Source: an uncultured Lachnospiraceae bacterium
GTDB taxonomy: Bacteria; Bacillota; Clostridia; Lachnospirales; Lachnospiraceae
Length of the DNA stretch: 26,225 nt
Assembly: GCA_910588535.1 (NCBI GenBank)
Contig: CAJUOO010000023.1
Location: forward strand, 17,483-43,707
Reading direction: 5' to 3'
Part shown: one piece after another, positions 16,072 to 25,450 of the stretch
How positions within the stretch are numbered: the first letter of the stretch is position 1
Layout: every line of letters starts with the position of its first letter
Translations under genes and position numbers: made by a program
Notes under the pieces: generated by a model
What the model was told of the DNA's origin: nothing
The model's input: the letters and a program-made list of their open reading frames with translations, nothing else
The model's database searches: none

Positions 16072-16105
16072 AAAAAGATAGAAAGAGAAGAGATAGAGGA
16101 TTTGT

Positions 16106-16633
16106 ATGATATATAGAGTGATCGTAGAAGAGGAGATAGACAGAGAATTATTTTCTGATTTTAGGCGCAGGCAGGTGGTGACAGACTGCTGGCGGAGAGT
16201 GGATGGCGAGTGGGTGATACGAAGCGATCCATTTATTGATGAGTGGAGTGAGGAGGATTACAGGGAACTCATTTCCTGTCTTAGGAATACTTTGAGAACA
16301 GGGGGTATTGTATATGGAGCGTTTGAAGAGAATTTGTTAAAGGGCTTTGTCTCCGTGGAGGCAGAGCCGCTTGGCAGTTTGGGGCAATATCTGGATCTGT
16401 CGAGCATCCATGTGTCGGAGGACAGAAGAGGATTGGGCATAGGAAACAGGCTATTTATGCTGGCATGTGACTGGGCGAGAGAACATGGGGCTAAAAAGTT
16501 GTATATATCAGCACATTCAGCGGTGGAGACGCAGGCATTTTATCGCTCAAGAGGATGCGTGGAGGCGGAGGAGTACAATAAAGAACATTGTGAACGTGAG
16601 CCATATGATTGTCAGATGGAGTATCAACTCTGA
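16106..16633 (+). CDS. GNAT-family N-acetyltransferase
   Basis: This 175-residue acetyltransferase has motif A at LSSIHVSEDRRGLGIGNRLF (98-117), where RRGLGIG is the acetyl-CoA pyrophosphate loop. It is followed by helix and strand elements (KKLYISAHSAVETQAFYRSR) that complete the GNAT fold. The acceptor is unknown; the size and style resemble small-molecule or antibiotic-type acetyltransferases, but this is not specific. It starts 34 bases after the response regulator, with GAGGAT upstream, and may be co-transcribed with it. It ends 18 bases before the pseudouridine synthase gene. Confidence 0.85.
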   Translation: MIYRVIVEEEIDRELFSDFRRRQVVTDCWRRVDGEWVIRSDPFIDEWSEEDYRELISCLRNTLRTGGIVYGAFEENLLKGFVSVEAEPLGSLGQYLDLSSIHVSEDRRGLGIGNRLFMLACDWAREHGAKKLYISAHSAVETQAFYRSRGCVEAEEYNKEHCEREPYDCQMEYQL

Positions 16634-16651
16634 GAGGAATAGGATAGAGAG

Positions 16652-17350
16652 ATGCAACAAAAGGAACCTATAATATTGTATGAAGATACGAGCCTTCTTG
16701 TGTGCGTGAAGCCAGCCGGTATCGCTTCTCAGGGCGCCAGCGGCTTTCAGATGGATATGACAGATTTGCTAAAGCTTTTTCTAAAAAAGAGGACAGAGAT
16801 AGAAGGAGAGCCATATCTTGGCATTGTCCATCGTCTGGATCAGCCGGTGGGCGGAATTATGGTATATGCGAAGGAGGCAGAGAGTGCGGCAGACCTGAGT
16901 GCGCAGGCATCGTCAGATAAGATGAAAAAGCGTTACTATGCAGTGTTAGAGCATAAGCCAGATTTGGATGAGGGGAGTTATATAAATTATCTATTCAGAG
17001 ATGGAAGAACAAATATGTCATATGTGGTGGAACAAAGCCGGAAGAGGGAAAGAGAAGTAAAGAGGGCGGAGCTTACATATCATATATTACATAAGATCAC
17101 TTATGAAGAGCGGAGTTTATGGCTTGCTGAGATAGCACTAAAAACCGGAAGACATCATCAGATAAGAGTACAATTCTCCCATGCAGGCTGTCCGCTTTAT
17201 GGAGATAGAAAATACAATCCGAGTACAGAGGGAAGAGAGCTTGCACTTTTTTCTCATTATTTGGAATTTACACATCCAAAGACAAAAAAAGTGATGCAAT
17301 TTGATCAAAAACCAACAGACGGAGTGTTTTCTATGTTTTTTGACAAATAG
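16652..17350 (+). CDS. RluA-family RNA pseudouridine synthase
   Basis: This 232-residue protein carries the RluA catalytic motif HRLDQPVGGIMVYAK (60-74), with D63 as the catalytic aspartate. KKRYYAVLEH (about 105-114) and TGRHHQIRVQFSHAGCPLYG (about 178-197) follow as usual. No S4 domain is present at the N-terminus. It should isomerise uridine to pseudouridine in rRNA or tRNA; the position modified is unknown. G-x-M-V-Y replaces the more usual G-L-L-L-F after the motif, a mild variation. It follows the acetyltransferase closely. Confidence 0.9.
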   Translation: MQQKEPIILYEDTSLLVCVKPAGIASQGASGFQMDMTDLLKLFLKKRTEIEGEPYLGIVHRLDQPVGGIMVYAKEAESAADLSAQASSDKMKKRYYAVLEHKPDLDEGSYINYLFRDGRTNMSYVVEQSRKREREVKRAELTYHILHKITYEERSLWLAEIALKTGRHHQIRVQFSHAGCPLYGDRKYNPSTEGRELALFSHYLEFTHPKTKKVMQFDQKPTDGVFSMFFDK

Positions 17351-17429
17351 AATTGTATAAGGTATTACTACAAGTAGCCAGATCATTCCAGCACGAGAGC
17401 GCATAATTTGATCCCGCCGGGCAGATACT

Positions 17430-18524
17430 ATGGAAGATAGTACAGAAAAGCTGGAAGGGATGAGATGGAATAGATATATGGTGGTAGGAGGAAGAACAAG
17501 AAAATTAATGTATATAGTTGGAATTACAGCGGGAGTGTATCTTTCTTTTCGTTTTTTGCTTCCGCTTATTATTCCTTTTTTGATCGCATATATGGGTGCA
17601 GGACTTATGGCTCCTGCTGTTCGGTTTTTGGAGCACAAGCTACATTTTAACCGGGGCTTTGCCACGGGGATTGTGGGGCTTTTCTTTTTTATCTTTCTTG
17701 GAACAGTAGGTCTATGGCTGGTTCATAAGCTGGCGGAGGAAGCAGGGGGATTGATACGTAATCTCGGCGATCTAGAAGAATTTTTAAATACACAGCTTCG
17801 GCTTATTTGTTGTGAGGCGGAACAGAACTTTGGCCTTAAACCAGATACTATCTATCTTGCGGCAGCGTCCGGTATCAACCAGCTTATGCACACGGTTGAG
17901 AAGCAAGCAATGCCTCTAGTGATGAATAATTCTCTCCCAATTGTAAAGGCATTGTTTGAGGGTATGGCGGTGATATTTATCACGCTGATCTCCATGCTGC
18001 TGATATGTAAGGATTATGAGGCTTTGCAGGTAAAGCGAGGCAATATGCTATTTGCCCGTGAAATTGAAGGGATGACAAGAAAGATTATGAGTGCTATAGG
18101 TGCATATGTCAAGACACAGGGGATCTTAATGTTAATTACGGCTGGCATCTGTGTAGCAGGATTATTTGTGCTAAAAAACTCTTATGCGCTGCTGATTGGT
18201 ACGGCAATCGCTGTCTTGGATGCACTGCCCTTTATCGGTGTTGGCATTGTTCTGATTCCATGGGCAATTTTGTTGGGACTTATGGGAAAATGGAAGTTAT
18301 GTGTTGGCATTTTGATAATTTTTGGATTATGTTGTCTGTCGCGAGAGTTTTTAGAGCCTAAGCTGATGGGAAGACAGATAGGAATGAGTTCACTGGAAAT
18401 GATTATCAGCATGTATGTGGGAATCCAATTATTTGGTCTTGCAGGTGTGATCTTGGGGCCAGTGGGATATCTTTTGATTGTGGAGCTGTTTCATGTGTGC
18501 TGTACAGCGAATACCAATATTTGA
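17430..18524 (+). CDS. AI-2E/YtvI-family polytopic membrane protein
   Basis: This 364-residue membrane protein has about seven to eight hydrophobic segments: two in tandem near 26-60, one at about 78-98, then a soluble stretch (100-165). Further segments follow from about 168 onwards, including FITLISMLLIC, LMLITAGICVAGLFVL, LDALPFIGVGIVLIPWAILL and IQLFGLAGVILGPVGYLLIV. The PFIG and GVILGP motifs are typical of the AI-2E transporter superfamily (PerM/TqsA) and of the sporulation protein YtvI. The transported substrate is unknown, and YtvI has been linked to sporulation. The start is uncertain: ATG 17430 has no clear ribosome site, and ATG 17460 or 17478 are alternatives. Confidence 0.82.
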   Translation: MEDSTEKLEGMRWNRYMVVGGRTRKLMYIVGITAGVYLSFRFLLPLIIPFLIAYMGAGLMAPAVRFLEHKLHFNRGFATGIVGLFFFIFLGTVGLWLVHKLAEEAGGLIRNLGDLEEFLNTQLRLICCEAEQNFGLKPDTIYLAAASGINQLMHTVEKQAMPLVMNNSLPIVKALFEGMAVIFITLISMLLICKDYEALQVKRGNMLFAREIEGMTRKIMSAIGAYVKTQGILMLITAGICVAGLFVLKNSYALLIGTAIAVLDALPFIGVGIVLIPWAILLGLMGKWKLCVGILIIFGLCCLSREFLEPKLMGRQIGMSSLEMIISMYVGIQLFGLAGVILGPVGYLLIVELFHVCCTANTNI

Positions 18525-18576
18525 AGTGGAAAAAATAATATGGTTGTGTTATACTGAAACAGTGAGGGGTGATCAA

Positions 18577-20124
18577 GTGAGAATACGTAAGATTGCACAA
18601 CTTCTGTTTCTGCTTTTGCTCTTAATTACTTTGACGGCATGTGGCAGTTCAGGCAGAGGCAATACAGGCTTTGTGGACGGGAGAAATTTTGGCGGTGTGA
18701 TCGCTACAGCTCCCACCGACGAGAAGGAGACTCGAAGCACAGCAGTGTTTTCCGGGGCTTGTTACGGTGTGATTATTGATATTAATACATCAGAAAATAC
18801 AATTACTATCTTAGATCTAGTGACGGAGATGGAAGCCGAGTATGGTTATAGCGGCGGCACCTATATGATGGATAAATATGGGAAGGACATAGCTGTAAAC
18901 CAGCTTTCTCTGGGAGATATTATTGAGGGCGGTTACGATGCGGGGACTAGGATGCTCAAAGAGCTTAAAAAATCTCCACAGATCTGGGAAAATCAGAGAG
19001 TGACAAATTTCTCTATTAACAGATTGGCAAATACCATCCTGATAGGTCAAAGTCTTTACGAATATATGGACAATCTGGTGATTGTCTCCGATGGAAGACT
19101 ACTTGACAGTGTGTCGGAGATAAGCAATCAAGATGAGCTTATTGTCCGGGGAAATGAAAATACAGTGTATTCGATTGAGATAATTAAGGGGCATGGGTAT
19201 GTCACTCTTTCTAATGCAGAGTATTTTGAGAATGGCGTCGTTATGATTGGGAGCCGAATTGCACGCAAGGTAGTGGAGGACATGATTCTTGAGGTTCCAG
19301 AGGGTGAATATATTTTGGAGATCACCAAGGACGGCGTTGGCGGAAGTAAAAATATTTCTGTTGAAAAAAATGAGGAGACAAGAGTGGATGTCGGCTCACT
19401 TAAGGGTGAAGCGAGAGAAAAGGGAAGTATTCGTTTTTTGATTGAGCCATCAGATGCAGTTTTGTACATAGATGGTGAACAGACGGATTATAAAGATTTG
19501 GTTAAGCTGAATTATGGGGCATATAAGCTTAAGGTGAAGGCGGAGAATTATGTCACTTATACAGGCGATTTGCTTGTATCTGAAAATTATCAAAAAAGAG
19601 AGATCCAGCTTGGACTGAAGGAGGGCGCTTTGCCAGAACAGGAAAGTTCGTCGGAGGTATCGCCGCAGGAGACCTCAGAGGCGATGTCAGAAACATATAC
19701 AGAGCAGGAAAATACTTCAGGGACTTCAACAGCGGAGACAACAACGTCCCCGAAGGTGACAGCACCGACAGTTACAGCTCCGACAGTCACGACACCAACA
19801 GTTACGGCGCCTACTGTCACAGCACCGACAGTTACAGCTCCCCCTGTGCCGCTCCCAGAGGTAGAGAGAACGGAGGGAATGGGCAGCGAGATTCAGGGAA
19901 TGGTGATTGAGAATGCCAAGATTCATGTGGAGGCACCTGTTGGAGCGGCTGTTTATTTTGATGGTGAATATGTGGGAGTGGCTCCAGTTAGTTTTCAAAA
20001 AGTCAGTGGTGAACACACAATTATATTTAGACAGAATGGGTATGAAACGAAATCTTATACGGTGACAATATCGGCTAGTAAGACGGACAGCCATTATAGC
20101 TATCCGGCATTGGAGCCTAATTAA
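18577..20124 (+). CDS. PEGA-domain lipoprotein
   Basis: Started at GTG 18577 (GAGGGGTG upstream), the 515-residue product opens with a lipoprotein signal ending LTAC, with C22 the lipidated cysteine. An upstream ATG in frame would bury this signal. It should be anchored on the outer face of the membrane. Residues about 30-235 are a beta-rich region I do not recognise, followed by a weak PEGA-like repeat (about 237-275). A PEGA domain lies at about 281-345, then a low-complexity linker (about 348-440) with six VTAPT units (394-423), and a second clear PEGA domain at 447-505. PEGA domains are often wall- or surface-associated, so a structural or sensing role is plausible. No enzyme motif was seen. 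Confidence 0.82.
   Translation: MRIRKIAQLLFLLLLLITLTACGSSGRGNTGFVDGRNFGGVIATAPTDEKETRSTAVFSGACYGVIIDINTSENTITILDLVTEMEAEYGYSGGTYMMDKYGKDIAVNQLSLGDIIEGGYDAGTRMLKELKKSPQIWENQRVTNFSINRLANTILIGQSLYEYMDNLVIVSDGRLLDSVSEISNQDELIVRGNENTVYSIEIIKGHGYVTLSNAEYFENGVVMIGSRIARKVVEDMILEVPEGEYILEITKDGVGGSKNISVEKNEETRVDVGSLKGEAREKGSIRFLIEPSDAVLYIDGEQTDYKDLVKLNYGAYKLKVKAENYVTYTGDLLVSENYQKREIQLGLKEGALPEQESSSEVSPQETSEAMSETYTEQENTSGTSTAETTTSPKVTAPTVTAPTVTTPTVTAPTVTAPTVTAPPVPLPEVERTEGMGSEIQGMVIENAKIHVEAPVGAAVYFDGEYVGVAPVSFQKVSGEHTIIFRQNGYETKSYTVTISASKTDSHYSYPALEPN
19756..19845 (+). repeat. 15 bp coding minisatellite, six units
   Basis: Six 15-base units encode VTAPT with small changes (VTTPT in unit three, VTAPP in unit six). 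Units 1-2 and 5-6 are almost identical to each other, suggesting a 60 bp duplication on top of the 15 bp expansion. It lies in the linker of the PEGA lipoprotein and keeps the reading frame. Confidence 0.9.
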
Positions 20125-20130
20125 AGAAGA

Positions 20131-20148
20131 TAACCTTATATAAGGTTA
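20131..20148. promoter_or_regulatory. Perfect 18-base palindrome between lipoprotein and mutase genes
   Basis: TAACCTTATATAAGGTTA is fully self-complementary. It may be a protein-binding site or a weak transcription stop. It lacks a long T-tract, so terminator status is doubtful. Confidence 0.4.
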
Positions 20149-20187
20149 AATATATTGCGCAGTGTCTGCGCGGGAATGGAGGAAAGA

Positions 20188-21921
20188 ATGGATTACAAGA
20201 AAACCTATGAGGAATGGCTGGCAAATCCCTATTTTGACGAGGCTACCAAGGCGGAGCTTAGGTCAATCGAGAACGACGAGAATGAGATTAAAGAGCGTTT
20301 TTATGCGGATCTGGAATTTGGAACGGCGGGTCTGCGCGGCGTGATCGGTGCAGGGACGAATCGTATGAATATCTATACGGTGCGCAAAGCAACGCAGGGA
20401 CTTGCCAACTATATCTTAAAGGAGGGCAAGCAGTCTCAGGGAGTTGCGATCGCTTTTGATTCAAGAAGAATGTCACCGGAATTTGCCGATGAGGCAGCAT
20501 TATGCTTGGCAGCAAACGGTATTAAGGCATATGTATTTGAATCGCTTCGCCCTACGCCAGAGCTTTCTTATGCGGTGAGAAAGCTTGGCTGTATCGCTGG
20601 AATTAATATTACAGCGAGCCATAATCCACCAGAATACAATGGCTATAAGGTATATTGGGAGGATGGCGCACAGATTACGCCTCCACATGATACTGGGATT
20701 ATGGCTGAGGTTAAGGCTGTTACTGATTATAATACAGTGAAGACGATGCAGAAGGCAGAGGCGCAGAGTGCGGGACTTTACGAGACGATCGGTGCTGCGA
20801 TTGATGACAGCTATATTGCAGAGCTTAAGACACAGGTTCGCCATCCTGAGATTATCAAGGAAGTACAGAAGGATCTGACCATTGTTTACACACCTCTTCA
20901 TGGGACAGGAAATATTCCGGCGAGAAGAGTGCTGGAGGAGCTTGGCTTTGAGAATGTATATGTTGTGCCAGAACAGGAGTTGCCGGATGGAGAGTTCCCT
21001 ACTGTGAGCTATCCAAATCCAGAGGCAGAGGAGGCATTTGCTCTTGCACTTAAGCTTGCGAAGGAGAAGAATGCGGATCTGGTGTTGGCGACAGACCCAG
21101 ATGCGGATCGTCTTGGCGTATATGTAAAGGATGAGAAGAGTGGGGAATATATTACCTTGACAGGAAATATGTCCGGCTGTCTTCTCGCAGAATATGAGAT
21201 CAGCCAGATCAAGGCTCTGAAGGGTTTGCCGGAGGATGGGGCATTGATCAAAACAATTGTCACAACCAATATGGCGGATGCTATTGCAAAGTACTACGGA
21301 GTGAAGCTGATCGAGGTACTGACAGGTTTTAAGTACATAGGTCAGCAGATTCTTGGCTTTGAGCAGAAGGGCGAGGGAAGTTATCTCTTTGGATTTGAGG
21401 AGAGCTATGGTTGTCTGATTGGAACACATGCAAGAGATAAGGATGCGATTGTTGCTACCATGGCACTGTGCGAAGCGGCGGCTTATTATAAGAAGCAGGG
21501 CAAGACCTTGTGGGATGCTATGATTGATATGTATGAGCGCTATGGCTACTATAAGGATGAGGTAAAATCCATTACATTAAAGGGAATTGAAGGACTTCAG
21601 AAGATTCAGGATATTATGAATTCTCTGAGGGATGACACACCTTCTGAGATCGGTGGCTATCAGGTGCTCTCTGCAAGAGATTATAAGAAGGATACAATAA
21701 AGGATATGAAGACAGGCGAAGTGACAGCGACCGGGCTTCCAGCATCCAATGTGTTGTACTATGATCTGTCCGATGATGCATGGCTGTGCGTGCGTCCTTC
21801 TGGCACAGAGCCAAAGATTAAATTCTACTATGGCGTAAAAGGAAGTTCTCTTGATGATGCTGCGGCTAAATCTGAGGCACTTGGCAGTCAGGTGATAGAG
21901 AGAATTAATAAAATGCTGTAA
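20188..21921 (+). CDS. pgcA: Phosphoglucomutase / phosphomannomutase (phospho-sugar mutase)
   Basis: This 577-residue alpha-D-phosphohexomutase interconverts glucose 1- and 6-phosphate, and possibly mannose phosphates. The catalytic phosphoserine is S144 in ITASHNPPEYNGYK. The metal-binding DPDADRLG has D303, D305 and D307. The sugar loop GFEESYG and the phosphate-binding RPSGTEPKIKFYYG follow in the expected order. Length and the EFGTAGLRG start match the PgcA type of Firmicutes. ATG 20188 is chosen for the GGAGG site just upstream; ATG 20155 adds 11 residues with no ribosome site. It feeds UDP-glucose and cell-envelope synthesis. The gene is transcribed alone as far as seen. Confidence 0.94.
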   Translation: MDYKKTYEEWLANPYFDEATKAELRSIENDENEIKERFYADLEFGTAGLRGVIGAGTNRMNIYTVRKATQGLANYILKEGKQSQGVAIAFDSRRMSPEFADEAALCLAANGIKAYVFESLRPTPELSYAVRKLGCIAGINITASHNPPEYNGYKVYWEDGAQITPPHDTGIMAEVKAVTDYNTVKTMQKAEAQSAGLYETIGAAIDDSYIAELKTQVRHPEIIKEVQKDLTIVYTPLHGTGNIPARRVLEELGFENVYVVPEQELPDGEFPTVSYPNPEAEEAFALALKLAKEKNADLVLATDPDADRLGVYVKDEKSGEYITLTGNMSGCLLAEYEISQIKALKGLPEDGALIKTIVTTNMADAIAKYYGVKLIEVLTGFKYIGQQILGFEQKGEGSYLFGFEESYGCLIGTHARDKDAIVATMALCEAAAYYKKQGKTLWDAMIDMYERYGYYKDEVKSITLKGIEGLQKIQDIMNSLRDDTPSEIGGYQVLSARDYKKDTIKDMKTGEVTATGLPASNVLYYDLSDDAWLCVRPSGTEPKIKFYYGVKGSSLDDAAAKSEALGSQVIERINKML

Positions 21922-22017
21922 AAGCTTGCTGTTCTGACAGTAAAATAGAGTTTCTAAGTGGCAATCTTCTTCAAGGAAGAATATTTTGTATAGAAAGTAT
22001 TTTTCGAAGGAGAAGAT

Positions 22018-22665
22018 ATGCCACTTTTTTTATGTGAAATATTAAATATAGTGCTGCTTGTTACAGCGCTTTCTATAGATGCCCTTGTGGCGGGATTTGC
22101 GTATGGGGTGGACAAAATTAGGATTCCTTTTGTGTCTATGGTGATTATAGGGGGACTTTCTGCCATCAGTTTGATGATCTCTCTGCTAGCCGGGAGGGGG
22201 ATTCTTGCTGAGTTGCCGCCCGGTTTTGCTAGATTTATCAGTATTTCGCTTCTATTTGTCGTGGGGTTAATTAAACTGTTTGATGGCACTATCAAGTGCA
22301 TTATACGGCGAAAAGAGCCTGTGAGAAAGCAATTAGATTTTCATATGTTTGATCTACGCTTTCTCTTGACAATCTACGCCGATCCGAATAAGGCTGATGC
22401 AGATCAAGGAGGACTTCTCTCTGCCAAGGAAGCATGTTCGCTTGGTATAGCGTTATCCATTGATAGCATGGCAGCAGGAATAGGCGCAGGAATAGCGGCT
22501 GTGCCGATAGCCGTTCCCGTTTTTCTTTCCTTTTTTATGGGGGCAGCGGCAATCGGCACAGGGATGGTTCTCGGCAACCGTGTAGCGGCGAAGTATTCAC
22601 TGGATATCTCTTGGATAGGCGGGTTGCTTTTGATATTGTTGTCTGTGCTTAAGATGAGGCAGTGA
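22018..22665 (+). CDS. ytaF: YtaF/MntP-family sporulation-type membrane protein
   Basis: This 215-residue membrane protein has six hydrophobic segments in two related halves. The repeated acidic motifs ALSIDALVAGFAYG (17-30, D21) and ALSIDSMAAGIGAGI (145-159, D149) are those of the MntP/YtaF family, with aspartates in membrane helices that may bind a metal ion. A soluble loop (about 95-135) separates the halves. YtaF is classed as a sporulation membrane protein; MntP exports manganese. Substrate here is not known. AAGGAG lies seven bases before the ATG. The last 69 bases overlap the end of the convergent ATPase gene. The leader 21922-22017 shows only short imperfect hairpins. Confidence 0.85.
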   Translation: MPLFLCEILNIVLLVTALSIDALVAGFAYGVDKIRIPFVSMVIIGGLSAISLMISLLAGRGILAELPPGFARFISISLLFVVGLIKLFDGTIKCIIRRKEPVRKQLDFHMFDLRFLLTIYADPNKADADQGGLLSAKEACSLGIALSIDSMAAGIGAGIAAVPIAVPVFLSFFMGAAAIGTGMVLGNRVAAKYSLDISWIGGLLLILLSVLKMRQ

Positions 22666-25320
22666 GATCACATCTGCAAGCTGAACGAACAGCTCATGGA
22701 ACAGAAGCGGTACGGCACTTAACAATGTGAGGGCGACCCACTCATTTAGGGAAAGCTTTGCAGTTCCAAATAACCCAATTAGTACAGGGATCTCGGTAAC
22801 TATCATTTGCAGAAATAATCCTACACCAAAGGCTGCAAACATAAAAGGATTGTTTCTGTGATTCATGCGAAAAACAGATAAATTAACATTTCTCATGCCA
22901 ATGGCGTGAAAGAGCTGAGAGAATCCTAGTACAGTAAAGGCGTAGGTCTGTGAGCGAAGCAGCACCTCCGGGTTAGAAAGAATCTGTCTGATATGCTCTG
23001 GTGTAAAGGAGAGGCCCGTCTGCATAATACATCCAATTGGAATGGTTAGAAAAGCGATCAGGCTGATGGCAGCGATCAATCCACCATAAAATAATGTGCA
23101 GAACAGACCACCGTGTGCAAATAGATTCTCCTTTGGGGAGCGTGGCGGCTTGTGCATCAGCATAGGAATATCATTTTTATCCACACCCAGCGCAAGAGCG
23201 GGGAGAGAGTCTGTTATCAGGTTAATCCATAGAATATGGCTTGCTTTTAAGGGACTTGGCATGCCGAATAATATGGCGAGAAACATGGTAATGATCTCTC
23301 CAAAATTTGATGAGAGCAGGAACAAGATAGATTTTTTTATATTTTCGTATATGCTTCTACCCTCTTCAATAGCCTTTTCAATGGTGTTAAAGTTATCGTC
23401 TGTCAGAATTAAGTCCGCAGCATTTTTTGCGACATCTGTGCCGTTTTGCCCCATGGCTATGCCGATATCAGCAGCTTTTAGGGAGGGGGCATCATTTACA
23501 CCATCACCAGTCATCGCCACAATATTATCAAGGGAGCGGAAAGCCTTTACAATGCGCACCTTGTGCTCCGGGGATACACGGGCGAAGACGGAGAGGGAGG
23601 AGGCACGCTCTTTAAGCTCTGTGTCGGAGAGCGTGTTAAGATCTTCCCCTGAGATACATTCTGAGGGAGAGGAGGCAATGCCCAGACGGGATGCGATGGC
23701 AAATGCTGTCTGAATATGATCCCCTGTGATCATAACTGTCTTGACAGAGGCATCCTTAAACAGCGCAATGGATTCCTTTACGCCCTCTCTTGGCGGATCA
23801 ATCATGCCTGCAAGTCCGACAAAGGTGAGCTCTCTTTCTGGATGATTCTTGTCAGGAGCTTTTTTCATGGCAAGTGCCAACACCCGCAGAGCCTGAGAGG
23901 ACATGGCTGCGGCCGCAGATTCGATCGCTTGTTTTCTCTCGGCGTTCATAGATAAAACATGCCCGTCAGAGAGAAGTGAATTGCAGCGTTTTAATATTGC
24001 TTCCAGAGATCCTTTTGTATAAGAGATGGTTTCTCCCTTGCTTCGATGAAGGGTGGTCATCATTTTTCTTGTTGAGTCAAAGGGCACTTCAGAAAAGCGG
24101 GGCATCTGTCCGTCCAGCGCTGCCTTTCTGGCGGGAGGAGCGAGGGACAACAGAGCAGCCTCCGTGGGATCGCCAAGGATTCCCTCTGAGCTGTATACAG
24201 CATCATTGCATAGAAGAAAGCCTTCAATAAGCTGGGGGCATTGTTCCAGACAGCGCTCATAGGGCAGGCGGGAGATATCCTGAAGCTTCTGATTGACATA
24301 TAGGGTGGTGACGCTCATGCGGTTTTGTGTTAAGGTTCCTGTCTTGTCCGAGCAGACAATGCTGACAGAACCTAATGTTTCCACTGAGGGCAAGCGTCGG
24401 ATAATCGCATGGATTGTCACCATGCGTGATACGCTGAGTGCTAAAACAATGGTGACAACAGCAGGAAGGCCCTCCGGCACAGCTGCAACTGCCAATGAGA
24501 TGGCAGTGATAAGCATTTCTGGTATATTGCGCTTTTGTATAAGGGCAATGACAAAAAGAAGAACACACAAAACGACGGCGAGTATGCTTAGAAGCCTGCC
24601 TAGATCAGCGAGGCGTTTTTGCAGTGGTGTGGTCTGATTTTCCGTGTGGCTGATGGAGTGTGCAATCTTTCCAATCTGTGTCTGCATGCCGGTGGAAATA
24701 ACGATGCCTTCACCCCGCCCGTGCAGCACATTAGTTGACATAAAAGCCATATTTATTGCATCGCCGGGAGATAGTGGCTGTTTGGACACAAAGTCAGGGT
24801 TCTTTTCCACAGGAACAGATTCTCCGGTTAATGCAGCTTCCTCTATGCGCAGACTGCTTGCGTGAATAAGCCGTAGGTCTGCCGGAACTTGTCTTCCAGC
24901 CTCCAAAATAACGATGTCGCCGGGTACTAAGAGTGCGGCGGGAATTTCCGAGAGAGTACCTCCACGCTTTACAAGTGCAGAAGGGCTTGTCATCTGTTTT
25001 AATGCCTCTAAAGCTTTTTGCGCCTTGCCTTCTTGAAGAACTCCAATAATAGAATTAAGTAATATAACAGTAATTACAATACAGGCATCACTGTATTCTT
25101 TTAAAAGTATAGAGATGCCTGCAGCAAGAATGAGGACAAAGATCAGAGGGGTGTTAAGCTGTTCTAAGAACATAACAGCAAAGCTTTTTACTTTCTCTTT
25201 CTCTAATTCATTTTTGCCGTAGGTGGTAAGTCGGGCGGATGCCTCTTCGGGACTTAAGCCAGAATCAAGGTTCACATGAAGCTCTTCCGCCGTTTGAGAA
25301 CCACTTTTTTGTGTATACAT
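22597..25320 (-). CDS. Ca2+-transporting P-type ATPase (SERCA/PMCA-like, P2 type)
   Basis: This 907-residue pump exports Ca2+ (or a related cation) using ATP. The N-terminal cation ATPase domain (about 8-75) is followed by the actuator TGES (165-168), PEGL in membrane helix 4 (282-285) and the phosphorylation site DKTGT (D325). The hinge TGDGVNDAPSLKAADIG comes next. Helix 5/6 carries SNFGE and NLITDSLPALALG, which match the Ca2+ ligand positions of SERCA (N, E, and N/T/D). The ATG at 25320 has AAAGGAGC upstream; an earlier ATG would add 25 residues without support. The C-terminus runs into the convergent ytaF gene, adding a short tail after the last membrane helix. A copy of the palindromic repeat lies 130 bases before the start. 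Confidence 0.93.
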   Translation of the reverse strand: MYTQKSGSQTAEELHVNLDSGLSPEEASARLTTYGKNELEKEKVKSFAVMFLEQLNTPLIFVLILAAGISILLKEYSDACIVITVILLNSIIGVLQEGKAQKALEALKQMTSPSALVKRGGTLSEIPAALLVPGDIVILEAGRQVPADLRLIHASSLRIEEAALTGESVPVEKNPDFVSKQPLSPGDAINMAFMSTNVLHGRGEGIVISTGMQTQIGKIAHSISHTENQTTPLQKRLADLGRLLSILAVVLCVLLFVIALIQKRNIPEMLITAISLAVAAVPEGLPAVVTIVLALSVSRMVTIHAIIRRLPSVETLGSVSIVCSDKTGTLTQNRMSVTTLYVNQKLQDISRLPYERCLEQCPQLIEGFLLCNDAVYSSEGILGDPTEAALLSLAPPARKAALDGQMPRFSEVPFDSTRKMMTTLHRSKGETISYTKGSLEAILKRCNSLLSDGHVLSMNAERKQAIESAAAAMSSQALRVLALAMKKAPDKNHPERELTFVGLAGMIDPPREGVKESIALFKDASVKTVMITGDHIQTAFAIASRLGIASSPSECISGEDLNTLSDTELKERASSLSVFARVSPEHKVRIVKAFRSLDNIVAMTGDGVNDAPSLKAADIGIAMGQNGTDVAKNAADLILTDDNFNTIEKAIEEGRSIYENIKKSILFLLSSNFGEIITMFLAILFGMPSPLKASHILWINLITDSLPALALGVDKNDIPMLMHKPPRSPKENLFAHGGLFCTLFYGGLIAAISLIAFLTIPIGCIMQTGLSFTPEHIRQILSNPEVLLRSQTYAFTVLGFSQLFHAIGMRNVNLSVFRMNHRNNPFMFAAFGVGLFLQMIVTEIPVLIGLFGTAKLSLNEWVALTLLSAVPLLFHELFVQLADVISLPHLKHRQQYQKQPAYPRDIQ

Positions 25321-25450
25321 ATGTTCGCTCCTTTCTAAAGATGATATCTGCCTGTACAACAAGGTATGCATATGCAAAAGAGAAAATGTGAGCAAACAGA
25401 AAAGAATATGTGAAAGAATGATAGTTCTGAAAAAGTATAACTTCTCATAG

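Noticed and set aside
20500..21429. Minus-strand open frame of 309 codons inside the phosphoglucomutase gene
   Set aside because: The plus strand carries every catalytic motif of a phosphohexomutase across this span; the antisense product is rich in C, L and I with no recognisable fold and no ribosome site.
21922..22017. Metal-sensing riboswitch upstream of the YtaF/MntP-like gene
   Set aside because: The 96-base leader is too short and lacks the conserved helices expected of a yybP-ykoY type riboswitch.
23096..23713. Plus-strand open frame of 205 codons inside the Ca2+ ATPase gene
   Set aside because: Antisense shadow of conserved ATPase motifs, with biased composition and no ribosome site.
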